Shown here: positions 1-7,789 of the stretch, in pieces | How positions within the stretch are numbered: the stretch's first letter is position 1 | How the letters are laid out: every line of letters begins with the position of its first letter | From: Luteimonas huabeiensis HB2 | GTDB lineage: Bacteria; Pseudomonadota; Gammaproteobacteria; Xanthomonadales; Xanthomonadaceae | Length of the DNA stretch: 64,000 nucleotides | Reading direction: 5' to 3' | NCBI RefSeq assembly: GCF_000559025.1 | Contig: NZ_JAAN01000019.1 | Span: 62,001-126,000 of the forward strand | Program-made: the position numbers and the translations under genes | The notes under the pieces: generated by a model | What the model saw: the letters and a program-made list of their open reading frames with translations, nothing else | Databases searched by the model: none | What the model was told of the DNA's origin: nothing

Positions 1-1196
1 AGCCAGCCGATGACGATGGCGTTGACCAGGTCGATCGAGAAGCCGCACACCAGCGGCACGACGATGAACGCTTGGCGCGCCGCGCCGAACTCCCTGGTCA
101 CGGCGGTCATGTTGGCAACAGCCGTCGCGGTCGAACCCAGCGCAATGCCGCCGAACCCCGCGCACACGACGGTGGCCTCATAGTCGCGCCCCATGGCACG
201 GAACACCACCAGCAGCACGTAGGCGACGGTCAGAGTGATCTGCACGAGCATGGCGACCGTGATGAACACCAGAACCGGCTCCAGCTCCCAGAGCCTCAGC
301 CCCATCAGCGCCAGGGTCAAAAACAGTCCCAGGCAGATATCCGAGATCAGCGCCAGGCCCGGCTGCATGCTCGGGAAGTTCCAGAGCCGACCCCTGCCGT
401 TGGTGGTCAACAGATCCGCAGCGGCCCGCAGCACGATGCCGGCCAGCAGGCATCCCACGAAGCTCGGCAGCTTCAAGGGCGACAAAGCCGCCAACTGCGT
501 AATGCCGTGTCCCAGCATCAGGGTGCAGTTGAGCCAGAAAACCGCCAGCAAGGCGCCGTGGTAGTCCAGGTGCGCGCGCGCTTCATCGCGGTGCAGCACG
601 CCTACTTCCAGTTCGGTTTCACCCGAAGGCCTGACGTGGTGGCGGCGCATCAGAAAGGCGGCAAGGGGGCCGCCGATCATGCACGCGGCGATGAGCCCGA
701 TCGTGTTCGCGGCCAGACCCAGCTCCTGGGCGTTGCCGATGCCCAGGTGCTCCGAGAAGTGGCCCGACCAGGCGACGGTGGTGCCCACGCCGCCGGTGAG
801 CGAGATGGAGCCGACCATCAGCCCGGCGCGGGGGTCCATCCCGAAGGCACTGGCCAGCCCCATCCCGGTGGCGTTCTGCAGGAGGATGAAGACGACCGCC
901 AGCGCCGTCAGGACCAGGAAGGAGCGCCCCCCCGCGGCCAGCGTGCGCAGGTCGCTGTTCAGCCCGATGGCGGCAAAGAAGTACAGCAGCAGGACATCGC
1001 GGGTGCTCTGATCGAAGGCAACGGTGATGTCGGCGCCGTAGTGGAGTGCGCACACGACCAGAGCCCCGAGCACGCCGCCAACCAGCGCTTCGGGAATGCT
1101 GTAGCGACGCAGCCAGCCCACGCGGGCGATCAGGCCCTTGCCGCCGAACAGCAGCAGGATCGCCAGCGTCACTCCAAGGAAGGCATCGACCTGCAT
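1..1196 (-). CDS. gltS: Sodium/glutamate symporter GltS, C-terminus cut by window edge
   Basis: Inner-membrane secondary transporter that imports glutamate together with sodium. About 398 codons are visible before the left edge, close to the roughly 400 residues usual for GltS, so only a few C-terminal residues are missing. The protein is hydrophobic throughout, with family-like glycine-rich stretches such as LTGGVGTTVAWSGHF and GFGGIALGSTATAVANM. The ATG overlaps the lpxR stop as TGATG, which suggests coupled translation at the end of the leftward gene train. A decayed second copy lies at 26305-26475. The intact gene contains two copies of TCCTGCTGCTGT (983-994 and 1148-1159, minus strand), and that copy is deleted between the corresponding points. 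Confidence 0.88.
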   Translation of the reverse strand, partial: MQVDAFLGVTLAILLLFGGKGLIARVGWLRRYSIPEALVGGVLGALVVCALHYGADITVAFDQSTRDVLLLYFFAAIGLNSDLRTLAAGGRSFLVLTALAVVFILLQNATGMGLASAFGMDPRAGLMVGSISLTGGVGTTVAWSGHFSEHLGIGNAQELGLAANTIGLIAACMIGGPLAAFLMRRHHVRPSGETELEVGVLHRDEARAHLDYHGALLAVFWLNCTLMLGHGITQLAALSPLKLPSFVGCLLAGIVLRAAADLLTTNGRGRLWNFPSMQPGLALISDICLGLFLTLALMGLRLWELEPVLVFITVAMLVQITLTVAYVLLVVFRAMGRDYEATVVCAGFGGIALGSTATAVANMTAVTREFGAARQAFIVVPLVCGFSIDLVNAIVIGW

Positions 1197-2296
1197 CAGA
1201 AGTGCCTCCCGATGGTGACGGTGCCGTAGACCGGGATGTCGCGCTGGCCCCGGAACTCACGCGTGCGGTGGTAGCGCGCTAAGGCGAGCCGCCATTGACC
1301 GACGTACATGGCGACGCCATAGCCGATGTCGGCCACGAAGGGGCGCTTGTCGACACTGTGGCTTGATTTGAACGTGTTGCCATCCAGGGTGATGTCGTGC
1401 AGCACCCAGCGCGCATCGAGCGCAACGAACAAGTGCCCGTTCCAGGCTCCGTCGGGCCGCAGGCGCACCGGCGAGGTGTTCTCCCCGGCAGGTCGCAAAG
1501 GGGCCGTGCCGAAGTCATCGGGCAGGCGCAGGCCGAAGCGCCACTCGCCACCCACGTTGGCATAGGTCGCGAAGTTGCCCAGGCTGGCGCCCCAATGCCG
1601 CGTGAGGTCCCACCCCCAGCCATCGACATCCTCGCGCCGTGCGACACGCGTGCGCCGTTCATGGATCACCTGCAGCACGGGTTCATTGCGCAACTGGTGG
1701 TGCCAGCCATGGAATCGGTCGACATCGATGACGTCGTGCCACCAGCTTTGGGTCTGCTTCGCGTACGCGGCGGGGCCGACGATGCCGAAGCGGATCTGCG
1801 ACGTGCGCAGTTGGTCACCCTTGCGTGCGTTGTAGCCCATGCTGAACATCAACGCCCCGGCATAGGGGCGGTCGTCGGTGATGAGGTCGGTGCGGAGATG
1901 GTCGGTGGGCGTGTACATCACCTGCCCCAATCCGATCGTCATGTTCTGCTCGTCGAAGCCGTCGGGACGCAGCCAGGCCAGATAGTGGTTCAGGTTGCGG
2001 GCCAGGCGCGGCAGGCAGGGATCGTCCACATAGTCCACCAGATTCGGAGACACCCAACTGAGCAGGAACCCGTTGGTGTAGCCCTGGTCCTGCTCCACAC
2101 CGCCGAACATGTCGTTGTCGACACGCAGGTTCAAGGTGCCTGTCGAGCGCAGCGGATCGCTCCCGCTGCACCTGGCATCCTGTGCCACTGCGTGCGTCGC
2201 CGGTGCGAGCAGCATGACCCACCAGGCACAGGCCCATGCGGAGCGGCGCAAGCGCTCCCACGACGGAGAAGGTGCACGTCGGGGCGGCGTCGGCAT
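1196..2296 (-). CDS. lpxR: Lipid A 3'-O-deacylase LpxR-like outer-membrane protein
   Basis: 366 residues of the LpxR/DUF2219 family, outer-membrane beta-barrels that remove the 3'-acyloxyacyl chain of lipid A. The conserved active-site block is present early in the mature protein (DNDMFGG...DQGYTNG), followed by YAGALMF and a histidine-containing WWHDVIDVDRFHGWHHQL segment matching the family's catalytic region. The N-terminus has a basic stretch, a hydrophobic core and an A-x-A cleavage region, as for an exported protein. I chose the ATG at 2294-2296, just after the stress-protein stop (TGAGATG). Longer readings would run back through that gene. The C-terminus ends in GRHF, typical of a barrel's last strand. 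Confidence 0.85.
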   Translation of the reverse strand: MPTPPRRAPSPSWERLRRSAWACAWWVMLLAPATHAVAQDARCSGSDPLRSTGTLNLRVDNDMFGGVEQDQGYTNGFLLSWVSPNLVDYVDDPCLPRLARNLNHYLAWLRPDGFDEQNMTIGLGQVMYTPTDHLRTDLITDDRPYAGALMFSMGYNARKGDQLRTSQIRFGIVGPAAYAKQTQSWWHDVIDVDRFHGWHHQLRNEPVLQVIHERRTRVARREDVDGWGWDLTRHWGASLGNFATYANVGGEWRFGLRLPDDFGTAPLRPAGENTSPVRLRPDGAWNGHLFVALDARWVLHDITLDGNTFKSSHSVDKRPFVADIGYGVAMYVGQWRLALARYHRTREFRGQRDIPVYGTVTIGRHF

Positions 2297-2297
2297 C

Positions 2298-2780
2298 TCA
2301 GGTCGCCGCGGTCGCAGAGGACGGCGGGTTGGCCTGCTTCTGGCGCACCAGCATGACGGGCACCGGTGCGATGCGTGCCACCTGTTCGGCATCGCTGCCC
2401 AGCAGCAGCCGGTCCACGCCCCGGCGCCCATGGGTTCCCAGCACCACCAGATCGCATTGGCTGGCCTCGGCTTGTTTCGCAATGAGTTCCGACACGCGAT
2501 CACCCTTGCTTTCCAGTAGAACGGTTTCGACCGGAACGCCCCGCTGACGCAGCTCCGCCGCGGCCTCGTCCAGCAGCGCCTGTCCGGCTGCCAGAAAGCG
2601 GGGCCGGACTTCCTGGATGTAGACCATGGGGCGCTCGAAGCCGTTGCTGTGCCTCATCTCCTCGATGATGTTGAGCAGCACGATGGTCGCTCCGCTCATA
2701 CCGGACAGATGTGACGCATGGTCCAGCGCCAGACGTGCTGTGGCGCTGCCATCGAGTGGAACCAGAACGCGTGCGTACAT
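2298..2780 (-). CDS. Universal stress protein, UspA family
   Basis: 160 residues, one Usp domain. The start MYARVLVPLDGS and the ATP-binding signature G-x2-G-x9-G-S (GTHGRRGVDRLLLGSDAEQV) are both clear, so this is probably an ATP-binding Usp. These cytoplasmic proteins help survival under starvation or low oxygen. I chose the ATG at 2778-2780 because GAGGAG lies 7 bases upstream; a TTG five codons earlier lies within that ribosome-binding region. The gene follows an acetate-kinase remnant and precedes lpxR with a 1-base gap. Usp genes are common members of Anr/Fnr-controlled sets, which fits the FNR site at 23241. Confidence 0.92.
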   Translation of the reverse strand: MYARVLVPLDGSATARLALDHASHLSGMSGATIVLLNIIEEMRHSNGFERPMVYIQEVRPRFLAAGQALLDEAAAELRQRGVPVETVLLESKGDRVSELIAKQAEASQCDLVVLGTHGRRGVDRLLLGSDAEQVARIAPVPVMLVRQKQANPPSSATAAT

Positions 2781-2796
2781 ACCGTATCTCCTCAAG

Positions 2797-3118
2797 TCAT
2801 GAAATCGTGGAAGGGGCTGTGCTCAGCAGATGCCGCGCGTCCCGCGCGGCGATCCACTCCTCGTTGGTCGGCTCGACGCCCCCCAGCCGCGGCTTGGGGG
2901 CGTGGAGACGGCATAAGCGTTGGTGGCCCGCGCCAATTCGATATGGAAGCGGCGTGACACGCGCGGGCTGAAGCCGCGCACCTGGCCACGCCACACCGGT
3001 GCGTGTTGCAGGGACTCGGCACCCACGTCGGGCACCGCCGCTCTGATGCTCGAAAAGCGATAGTCAAGCAAGCCGAGAAGAGCTCCGGCACCATGGCTGA
3101 AGAAGATCCAGGCTCGAC
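2797..3118 (-). pseudogene. Acetate kinase remnant (centre deleted, frames broken)
   Basis: No intact gene fits here, but the minus strand holds both ends of an acetate kinase. Near 2820-2885 one frame reads GVEPTNEEWIAARDARHLL, almost the same as the C-terminus of the intact ackA in this window (GVEPTNEEWVAARAALTLC). Near 2985-3118 there are traces of the N-terminus: a GSSS triplet (the kinase has NCGSSSIKF) and, in another frame, SLQHAPVWRGQVRGF, which resembles PLARTPLWNGKVQGI. Roughly 300 central codons are gone. It lies just after the frameshifted phaC, so the whole 2.8-5.0 kb block looks like a decaying duplicate. The C-terminal match is firm; the N-terminal alignment is weaker. Confidence 0.75.
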
Positions 3119-3125
3119 CATGACT

Positions 3126-5004
3126 TCACTGGCACCGGGCTCCAGGCTCAGTGACAGACTGACTGCCAGCGTCTGCTGGCAGCGGGGTGTCCGTGCACGT
3201 GCCCAAAGATGGGTTCTTCGTGGGAACGGCATCCTGTTCGGAGCCGCCCGGTTGCCTGACGTACGCCCCGGGCGCATCGCAGACCGGACGCAGCCCTTTT
3301 CTGGCGTTGCCCATCCTGGGCGCAGCAACCATCTTGGACGAGCGTGCCCGCAGCCACTCGAACCAAGCGGTCCACCAGGAGCCTTCCTGCCGGGGCGCCG
3401 AGGCCTGCCACTCGTCCGGACCCATGTAATTTTCACCCGTTGCGCGGGTGCGCAGTTGGTAGTGCCGCCGGGGATGCCCAGGTTCGCTGACGATCCCGGC
3501 GTTGTGTCCGCCGTTGGTCAGGACGAAGGTGATCTCGGCCGGCGAGAACAGGTGCAGTTTGAACACTGAGCGCCAGGGGGCGACGTGGTCCGTGGTGGTA
3601 CCCACGCAGAAAATCGGCAGCGTGAGATCGCCCAGCGACGTCGGACGGCCGCCGACTGGGTAGAGGCCGGCGCTGAAGTCGTTGTTCAGGTACAGCCGCC
3701 GCAGGTACTGCGAATGCATCTTGGCGGGCATGTGCGTGCCATCCGCGTTCCAGGCCATCAGGTCGTTCATCGGCTTGCGTTCGCCAAGCAGATATTCGTT
3801 GACCAGACGCGACCACACCATGTCGTAGGGGCGCAGCATCTTGAAAGCGCCGCTCATTTGTTCGGCGGTGAGATAGCCGGTCTCGTCCATCAACGCTTCG
3901 AGCATCGACACCTGGCTTTCGTTGATGAACAAGCCAAGTTCGCCCGGTTCGCTGAAGTCCGTCTGCGCGGCCAGCAACGTCAGCGACGCCAGGCGCTGGT
4001 CGCCGTCGCGCGCCATCGCGCTGGCGCCAATCGCCAGCAGCGTGCCGCCCAGGCAGTATCCGGTTGCATGTTGCATGGATTTTGTGCCCGGGGACGATCG
4101 CATTGACGGCATCGAGCGCGGCATGCAGTCCGAATCGCAGGTACTCGTTCATGCCCAGGTCGCGGTCTTCTCTGCCTGGGTTCTTCCACGAGATGCAGAA
4201 GACCGTATGGCCCTGGTCGACCAGATGCCGGATGAGGGAATTCTGCGGCGACAGGTCGAGGATGTAGTACTTCATGATCCAGGCAGGCACGATCAGGATC
4301 GGTTCGGCATGAACTTTTTCTGTCGTGGGCGCGTACTGGATGAGTTCGATCAGATCGTTCCTGAGAACGACCTTCCCGGGCGTCGTGGCAAGATTGCGCC
4401 CGACCTCGAAACGTTCGGCACCCGCCGGCGGCCGGCCAGACCACTGGCGGAAAAGGTCATCCAGGAAGTACTCGAAACCCCGCGCGAGATTTGCGCCATT
4501 CTCTGCCTGGGTCTGCCGCAACACGACGGGATTGAGCGCGGCCACATTGGCCGGCGAAAGCATCTCCAGCCACTGCCTGGCGCAGAACTCCACCAGGCGC
4601 CGATGCTTCGGATCCACGCCCCAGACCCCTCGTGTAGCCTGTTCCCACCATTGGCTCTGCAACTGGTAGCCGCGGCGCCACAGGTTGTAGGGCCAGGCAT
4701 CCCAAGAGGCATCGTTGAAGCGCCGGTCACCCGATGGCGGCAACACGGGCAGTTCCCGGCCTTCGGTCATCGCCTCGATCCCATCACGGAGGAGGTCCAG
4801 GCACTGCTCTAACTGCGCCCGGGCCAGATCGGACAAGGCTGCCCGCTTGCCCGGGCTGGTAGCCAGATGAGTGAGCCAGTCCATCCAGGCCAGCATCGGT
4901 GACTCGGGCGACAGCGAGGACCAGACTCTTGCCCAAGCCGCATGAACCTCGGTATCGAGCGCTTCGATCGACTCGGGAGATGGTTGACTTTCTTCGTTGC
5001 TCAT
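3126..5004 (-). pseudogene. phaC: PHA synthase phaC, frameshifted by a 7-base duplication
   Basis: Homologous over its whole length to the intact PHA synthase at 21438-23198, but in two frames. The first runs from MSNEESQPS (ATG 5002-5004) through KIHAT and then breaks; the second resumes at GYCLGGTLLAIG, so the break falls exactly before the G-x-C-x-G-G nucleophile box. The cause is a tandem ATGCAAC (4063-4076); removing one copy restores KIHATGYCLGG. The downstream half keeps the catalytic Asp (TTTDHVAPW) and His (NGGHNAGIVSEPG). The normal end near APGAYV is also lost, and reading continues about 40 residues to 3126. As written, the product stops working before its active site. Confidence 0.93.
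4063..4076. repeat. 7-base tandem duplication inactivating phaC
   Basis: Two adjacent copies of GTTGCAT on the plus strand (ATGCAAC on the coding strand). The intact paralogue has one copy-equivalent at this point. The extra 7 bases shift the frame immediately upstream of the catalytic cysteine box. Loss of one copy would restore the gene, so slippage could in principle reverse it. Confidence 0.92.
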
Positions 5005-5167
5005 CGGGATAAAGCGCCTCCTGACGCCAGCGCTGTTGTGTGTAGTGGTGGGTTGGCGGGGCACGCACGCCGCGACGCTCGGGCCAGTAGCCACCCGGGA
5101 GCGCGTTTCCCGCTCGGCTTCGCGCGTGTGCACAACCGGTTCAGATGCAAAGGCCGGCAGATCTCAT

Positions 5168-6385
5168 TCATGCCTCGACGCCAGTCCGGCACAGGGTCAG
5201 TGCGGCCCGCGCCGCGACCCATTCCTCGTTCGTCGGCTCGACGCCGACGATGACTTCGCTGTCGGCGGCGGATATGACGGGCGCGTTGGCCAGATTGGCG
5301 GGCGGGTCGAGCCGCAATGGCAGGAAGCCCAGGGACTCGCAGACGCGGCGGCGTATCTCGGGACTGTGTTCGCCAACGCCGGCGGTGAAGACCAGCAGGT
5401 CCAGTCCGCCCAGCACGGCGACCAACGCGCCGATTTCACGGACGATGCGGCGCACGTAAAGCGAGAGCGCGTCACGCGCGCGGGCGGCGTCTTCGTCGTT
5501 GCCGGTTTCCTTCTGCAGCAGCACACGCGGCTCGGCCGAGATGCCGGACACGCCGAGCAGCCCCGATTCGTGGTACAGGATGTGCGCCACTTGCTCCAGG
5601 CTCAGCTTCTCGATCTCCATCAGGTAGATCACGGCGCCCGGATCGAGCGCGCCGGTGCGGGTGCCCATCATCAGGCCGTCGAGGGCGGAGAAGCCCATGG
5701 TCGTCGCAACGCTGTGCAAGCCACGCATCGCGCACAGGCTGGCGCCGCTGCCGAGATGGGCGACGATGACCCGGCCGCTGGCCAGGTCTCCGTGGCGTTC
5801 GGGCAGCGCGGCCGCCATGTATTCGTAGGACAGCCCGTGGAATCCGTAGCGGCGCAATCCGCGCGCCCAGGCGGCGTGCGGCAGGGGCAGTAGCTGCTCC
5901 ACCTTCGGCAACGTACGGTGGAAGGCGGTATCGAAGCAGGCAACCTGGACGATGTCCGGGTGTTCGCGCAACAGGATGTCCATGGCCTCCAGCGCAAACG
6001 GCTGATGCAGCGGGGCCAGCGGGACGTAGCTGCGCAGGTCGGCCAGCGTCTGCGCATCGACGCGGGTGGGCGCCGAGTACTTGGTGCCGCCGTGCACCAC
6101 GCGGTGCGCTACCGCAACCACACGCCGCCCGTTCAAGCGCGTCCGGATGCGCTCGCGGATGACCTGGAGCGCCGCGGAATGTGGATGCCCTGCGTCCAGT
6201 TCGACGCGGTGCGGGGCAACGCCGGTTTCGCCGAAGTCCGGCGCCGGTCCGCCGATGCCCTGCACCTTGCCATTCCACAACGGCGTGCGCGCAAGCGGGT
6301 GTACATCGGCTGCGAACAGCGCGAACTTGATGCTTGACGAACCGCAGTTCAGCACCAGGATCAAGCTTTCGGTCGGCTCGGTCAT
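5168..6385 (-). CDS. ackA: Acetate kinase
   Basis: 405 residues, the usual length for AckA, which makes ATP and acetate from acetyl phosphate and ADP in the cytoplasm. All hallmark blocks are present: NCGSSSIKF at the N-terminus, CFDTAFHRTLP, YGFHGLSYEY, HLGSGASLCA, MGTRTGALDPG, FTAGVGEHSPEIR and the C-terminal GVEPTNEEW. The ATG (6383-6385) overlaps the stop of the HdeD gene as ATGA. The phosphotransacetylase fusion upstream in the same train supplies acetyl phosphate, so the two form a substrate-level ATP module beside the PHB genes. A 163-base gap follows before the broken phaC. Butyrate or propionate kinase activity cannot be excluded. Confidence 0.95.
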   Translation of the reverse strand: MTEPTESLILVLNCGSSSIKFALFAADVHPLARTPLWNGKVQGIGGPAPDFGETGVAPHRVELDAGHPHSAALQVIRERIRTRLNGRRVVAVAHRVVHGGTKYSAPTRVDAQTLADLRSYVPLAPLHQPFALEAMDILLREHPDIVQVACFDTAFHRTLPKVEQLLPLPHAAWARGLRRYGFHGLSYEYMAAALPERHGDLASGRVIVAHLGSGASLCAMRGLHSVATTMGFSALDGLMMGTRTGALDPGAVIYLMEIEKLSLEQVAHILYHESGLLGVSGISAEPRVLLQKETGNDEDAARARDALSLYVRRIVREIGALVAVLGGLDLLVFTAGVGEHSPEIRRRVCESLGFLPLRLDPPANLANAPVISAADSEVIVGVEPTNEEWVAARAALTLCRTGVEA

Positions 6386-6948
6386 GCTTTGCCCAACCTG
6401 CGCAAGCGGAAAGCGGCCACGACTTGCAACACACCGTAGATCAGCGCCGACGCGCCGATCCACAGCGTGGTGACCACCAGACCAGACAGCGGGTAGAGCG
6501 CGAACAGTACGCCCATCAGCACCGCAAGTAGGCCACTGAGAATCAGCAGCCATTCGTGTCGCGCGCGCTTACGCACGCGGATCGCGAACACGATGCGGTA
6601 GATACCGCTGATCGCCAGCCACACCGCGACGAGCAATAGCAAGGTGCCGGCCATGTTCAGCGGGTCGAGCGTGGCCATGATGCCGAATGCCAAGGACACC
6701 AGCGCATAGAACACCGCCCAGCCGCGCGAGACCGGCGCCGAGCCCCGGATGGCCCCGGCCAGAACCACGACCCCTTCAGCGATGGCCAGCACGCCCAACC
6801 ACAACGTCAGCACGGCTGCTGCGCCAAGGGGTGACAACAGTGCCAGCAAGCCAAACATGATCGCCAATAGGCCCAGCAGAAGCAGCACCCACCAGTTGCG
6901 CGACAAAATGCCGGAAAGCGTGTCGGCGAGATCAGGTTTGTCGTTCAT
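6382..6948 (-). CDS. HdeD-family membrane protein (DUF308)
   Basis: 188 residues with about six hydrophobic segments in paired repeats, matching the HdeD/DUF308 family of inner-membrane proteins linked to acid resistance in E. coli. Typical segments are NWWVLLLLGLLAIMFG, LTLWLGVLAIAEGV and VTTLWIGASALIYGV. I prefer the ATG giving MNDKPDLAD; a start four codons earlier (6960) is possible. The gene overlaps ackA by four bases, so HdeD and AckA are likely co-translated. A link between proton or acid stress and acetate production is reasonable but inferred. Confidence 0.85.
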   Translation of the reverse strand: MNDKPDLADTLSGILSRNWWVLLLLGLLAIMFGLLALLSPLGAAAVLTLWLGVLAIAEGVVVLAGAIRGSAPVSRGWAVFYALVSLAFGIMATLDPLNMAGTLLLLVAVWLAISGIYRIVFAIRVRKRARHEWLLILSGLLAVLMGVLFALYPLSGLVVTTLWIGASALIYGVLQVVAAFRLRRLGKA

Positions 6949-6975
6949 GGGCGTTCTCATTCGGTTGGCGGGAGG

Positions 6976-7728
6976 TCATTGGGCGGTGTAGCCGCCATCG
7001 GCGGTCAATGCCGCGCCGGTAATGAAGCTGGCGCCGTCGGACAGGAGAAAGGCCGTTGCGTGCGCGATTTCCTCGGCGTTGCCGAGACGGCCGATGGGGT
7101 GCAGCCCGACCAATTCGGTGCGCACCGAGGCGTCCAGGTTATCGAGGATGGGTGTGTCCACGTAACCTGGATGCAACGAATTCACGCGCACGCCCTTTGC
7201 CGAGTAGGCCAGCGCGGCGGAACGGGTCAGCCCGGTAACGGCATGTTTGGCGGCGTTGTAGGCCGGCGCGGTTGCGATACCTACCAAGCCGAGGATCGAG
7301 GACATGTTGACGACCGCCCCGCCGCCGGCGGCGAGGATGGCCGGGATCTGGTAGCGCAGGCCGTAGGCCACGCCGTTCAGGTTGACGTCGACCACTTGTT
7401 GCCACGCATCCAACGACATTTCGCCGACGGCCCCGGCCTGGCCGCCGATCCCGGCGTTGTTGACCGCGTAGTGCAGCCCGCCGAAACGTTGCACTGCCGT
7501 TTCGACGGCAGCCTGCACCTGATCGGCCTTGGACACGTCGCATAGATTGGCGATGGCCGTACCGCCGGCGGCGGTGATCGCGGCGACTACGCGCTGCACG
7601 CTTTCAGGATGGATGTCGGAGACGACCACTGACAGGCCGTTGGCAGCCAATAGCCGGGCGGTGGCTTCGCCGATGCCCGACGCGGCGCCGGTGACGAGGA
7701 CGGATTGGCCGGAGAAAGTGTATTTCAT
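6976..7728 (-). CDS. Short-chain dehydrogenase/reductase
   Basis: 250 residues, classical SDR. The cofactor motif TGAASGIG is near residue 12, NNAG in the middle, and the active site SSILG...YNAAK follows. The acidic residue after beta-2 (VVSDIHP) suggests NAD(H) preference. The start MKYTFSGQ is preceded by AGAGGA. It sits between the MaoC-phosphotransacetylase fusion and HdeD, so a 3-hydroxyacyl or 3-hydroxybutyrate substrate is plausible in this PHB setting. The sequence alone does not prove it, and the reductase of the synthesis pathway is the separate phaB. Confidence 0.85.
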   Translation of the reverse strand: MKYTFSGQSVLVTGAASGIGEATARLLAANGLSVVVSDIHPESVQRVVAAITAAGGTAIANLCDVSKADQVQAAVETAVQRFGGLHYAVNNAGIGGQAGAVGEMSLDAWQQVVDVNLNGVAYGLRYQIPAILAAGGGAVVNMSSILGLVGIATAPAYNAAKHAVTGLTRSAALAYSAKGVRVNSLHPGYVDTPILDNLDASVRTELVGLHPIGRLGNAEEIAHATAFLLSDGASFITGAALTADGGYTAQ

Positions 7729-7789
7729 GACAGTGGTTCCTCTGATTGGGTTGGGTGGGCGGCTCGCCTGCAACGTGGATGCGACCGCG

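Noticed and set aside
72-1229. Long open frame on the plus strand opposite gltS
   Set aside because: Low-complexity His/Gln/Arg/Gly-rich translation, no ribosome-binding site; it is the antisense shadow of the GC-rich gltS gene. The same applies to the many plus-strand frames over 1-23 kb and 37-64 kb.
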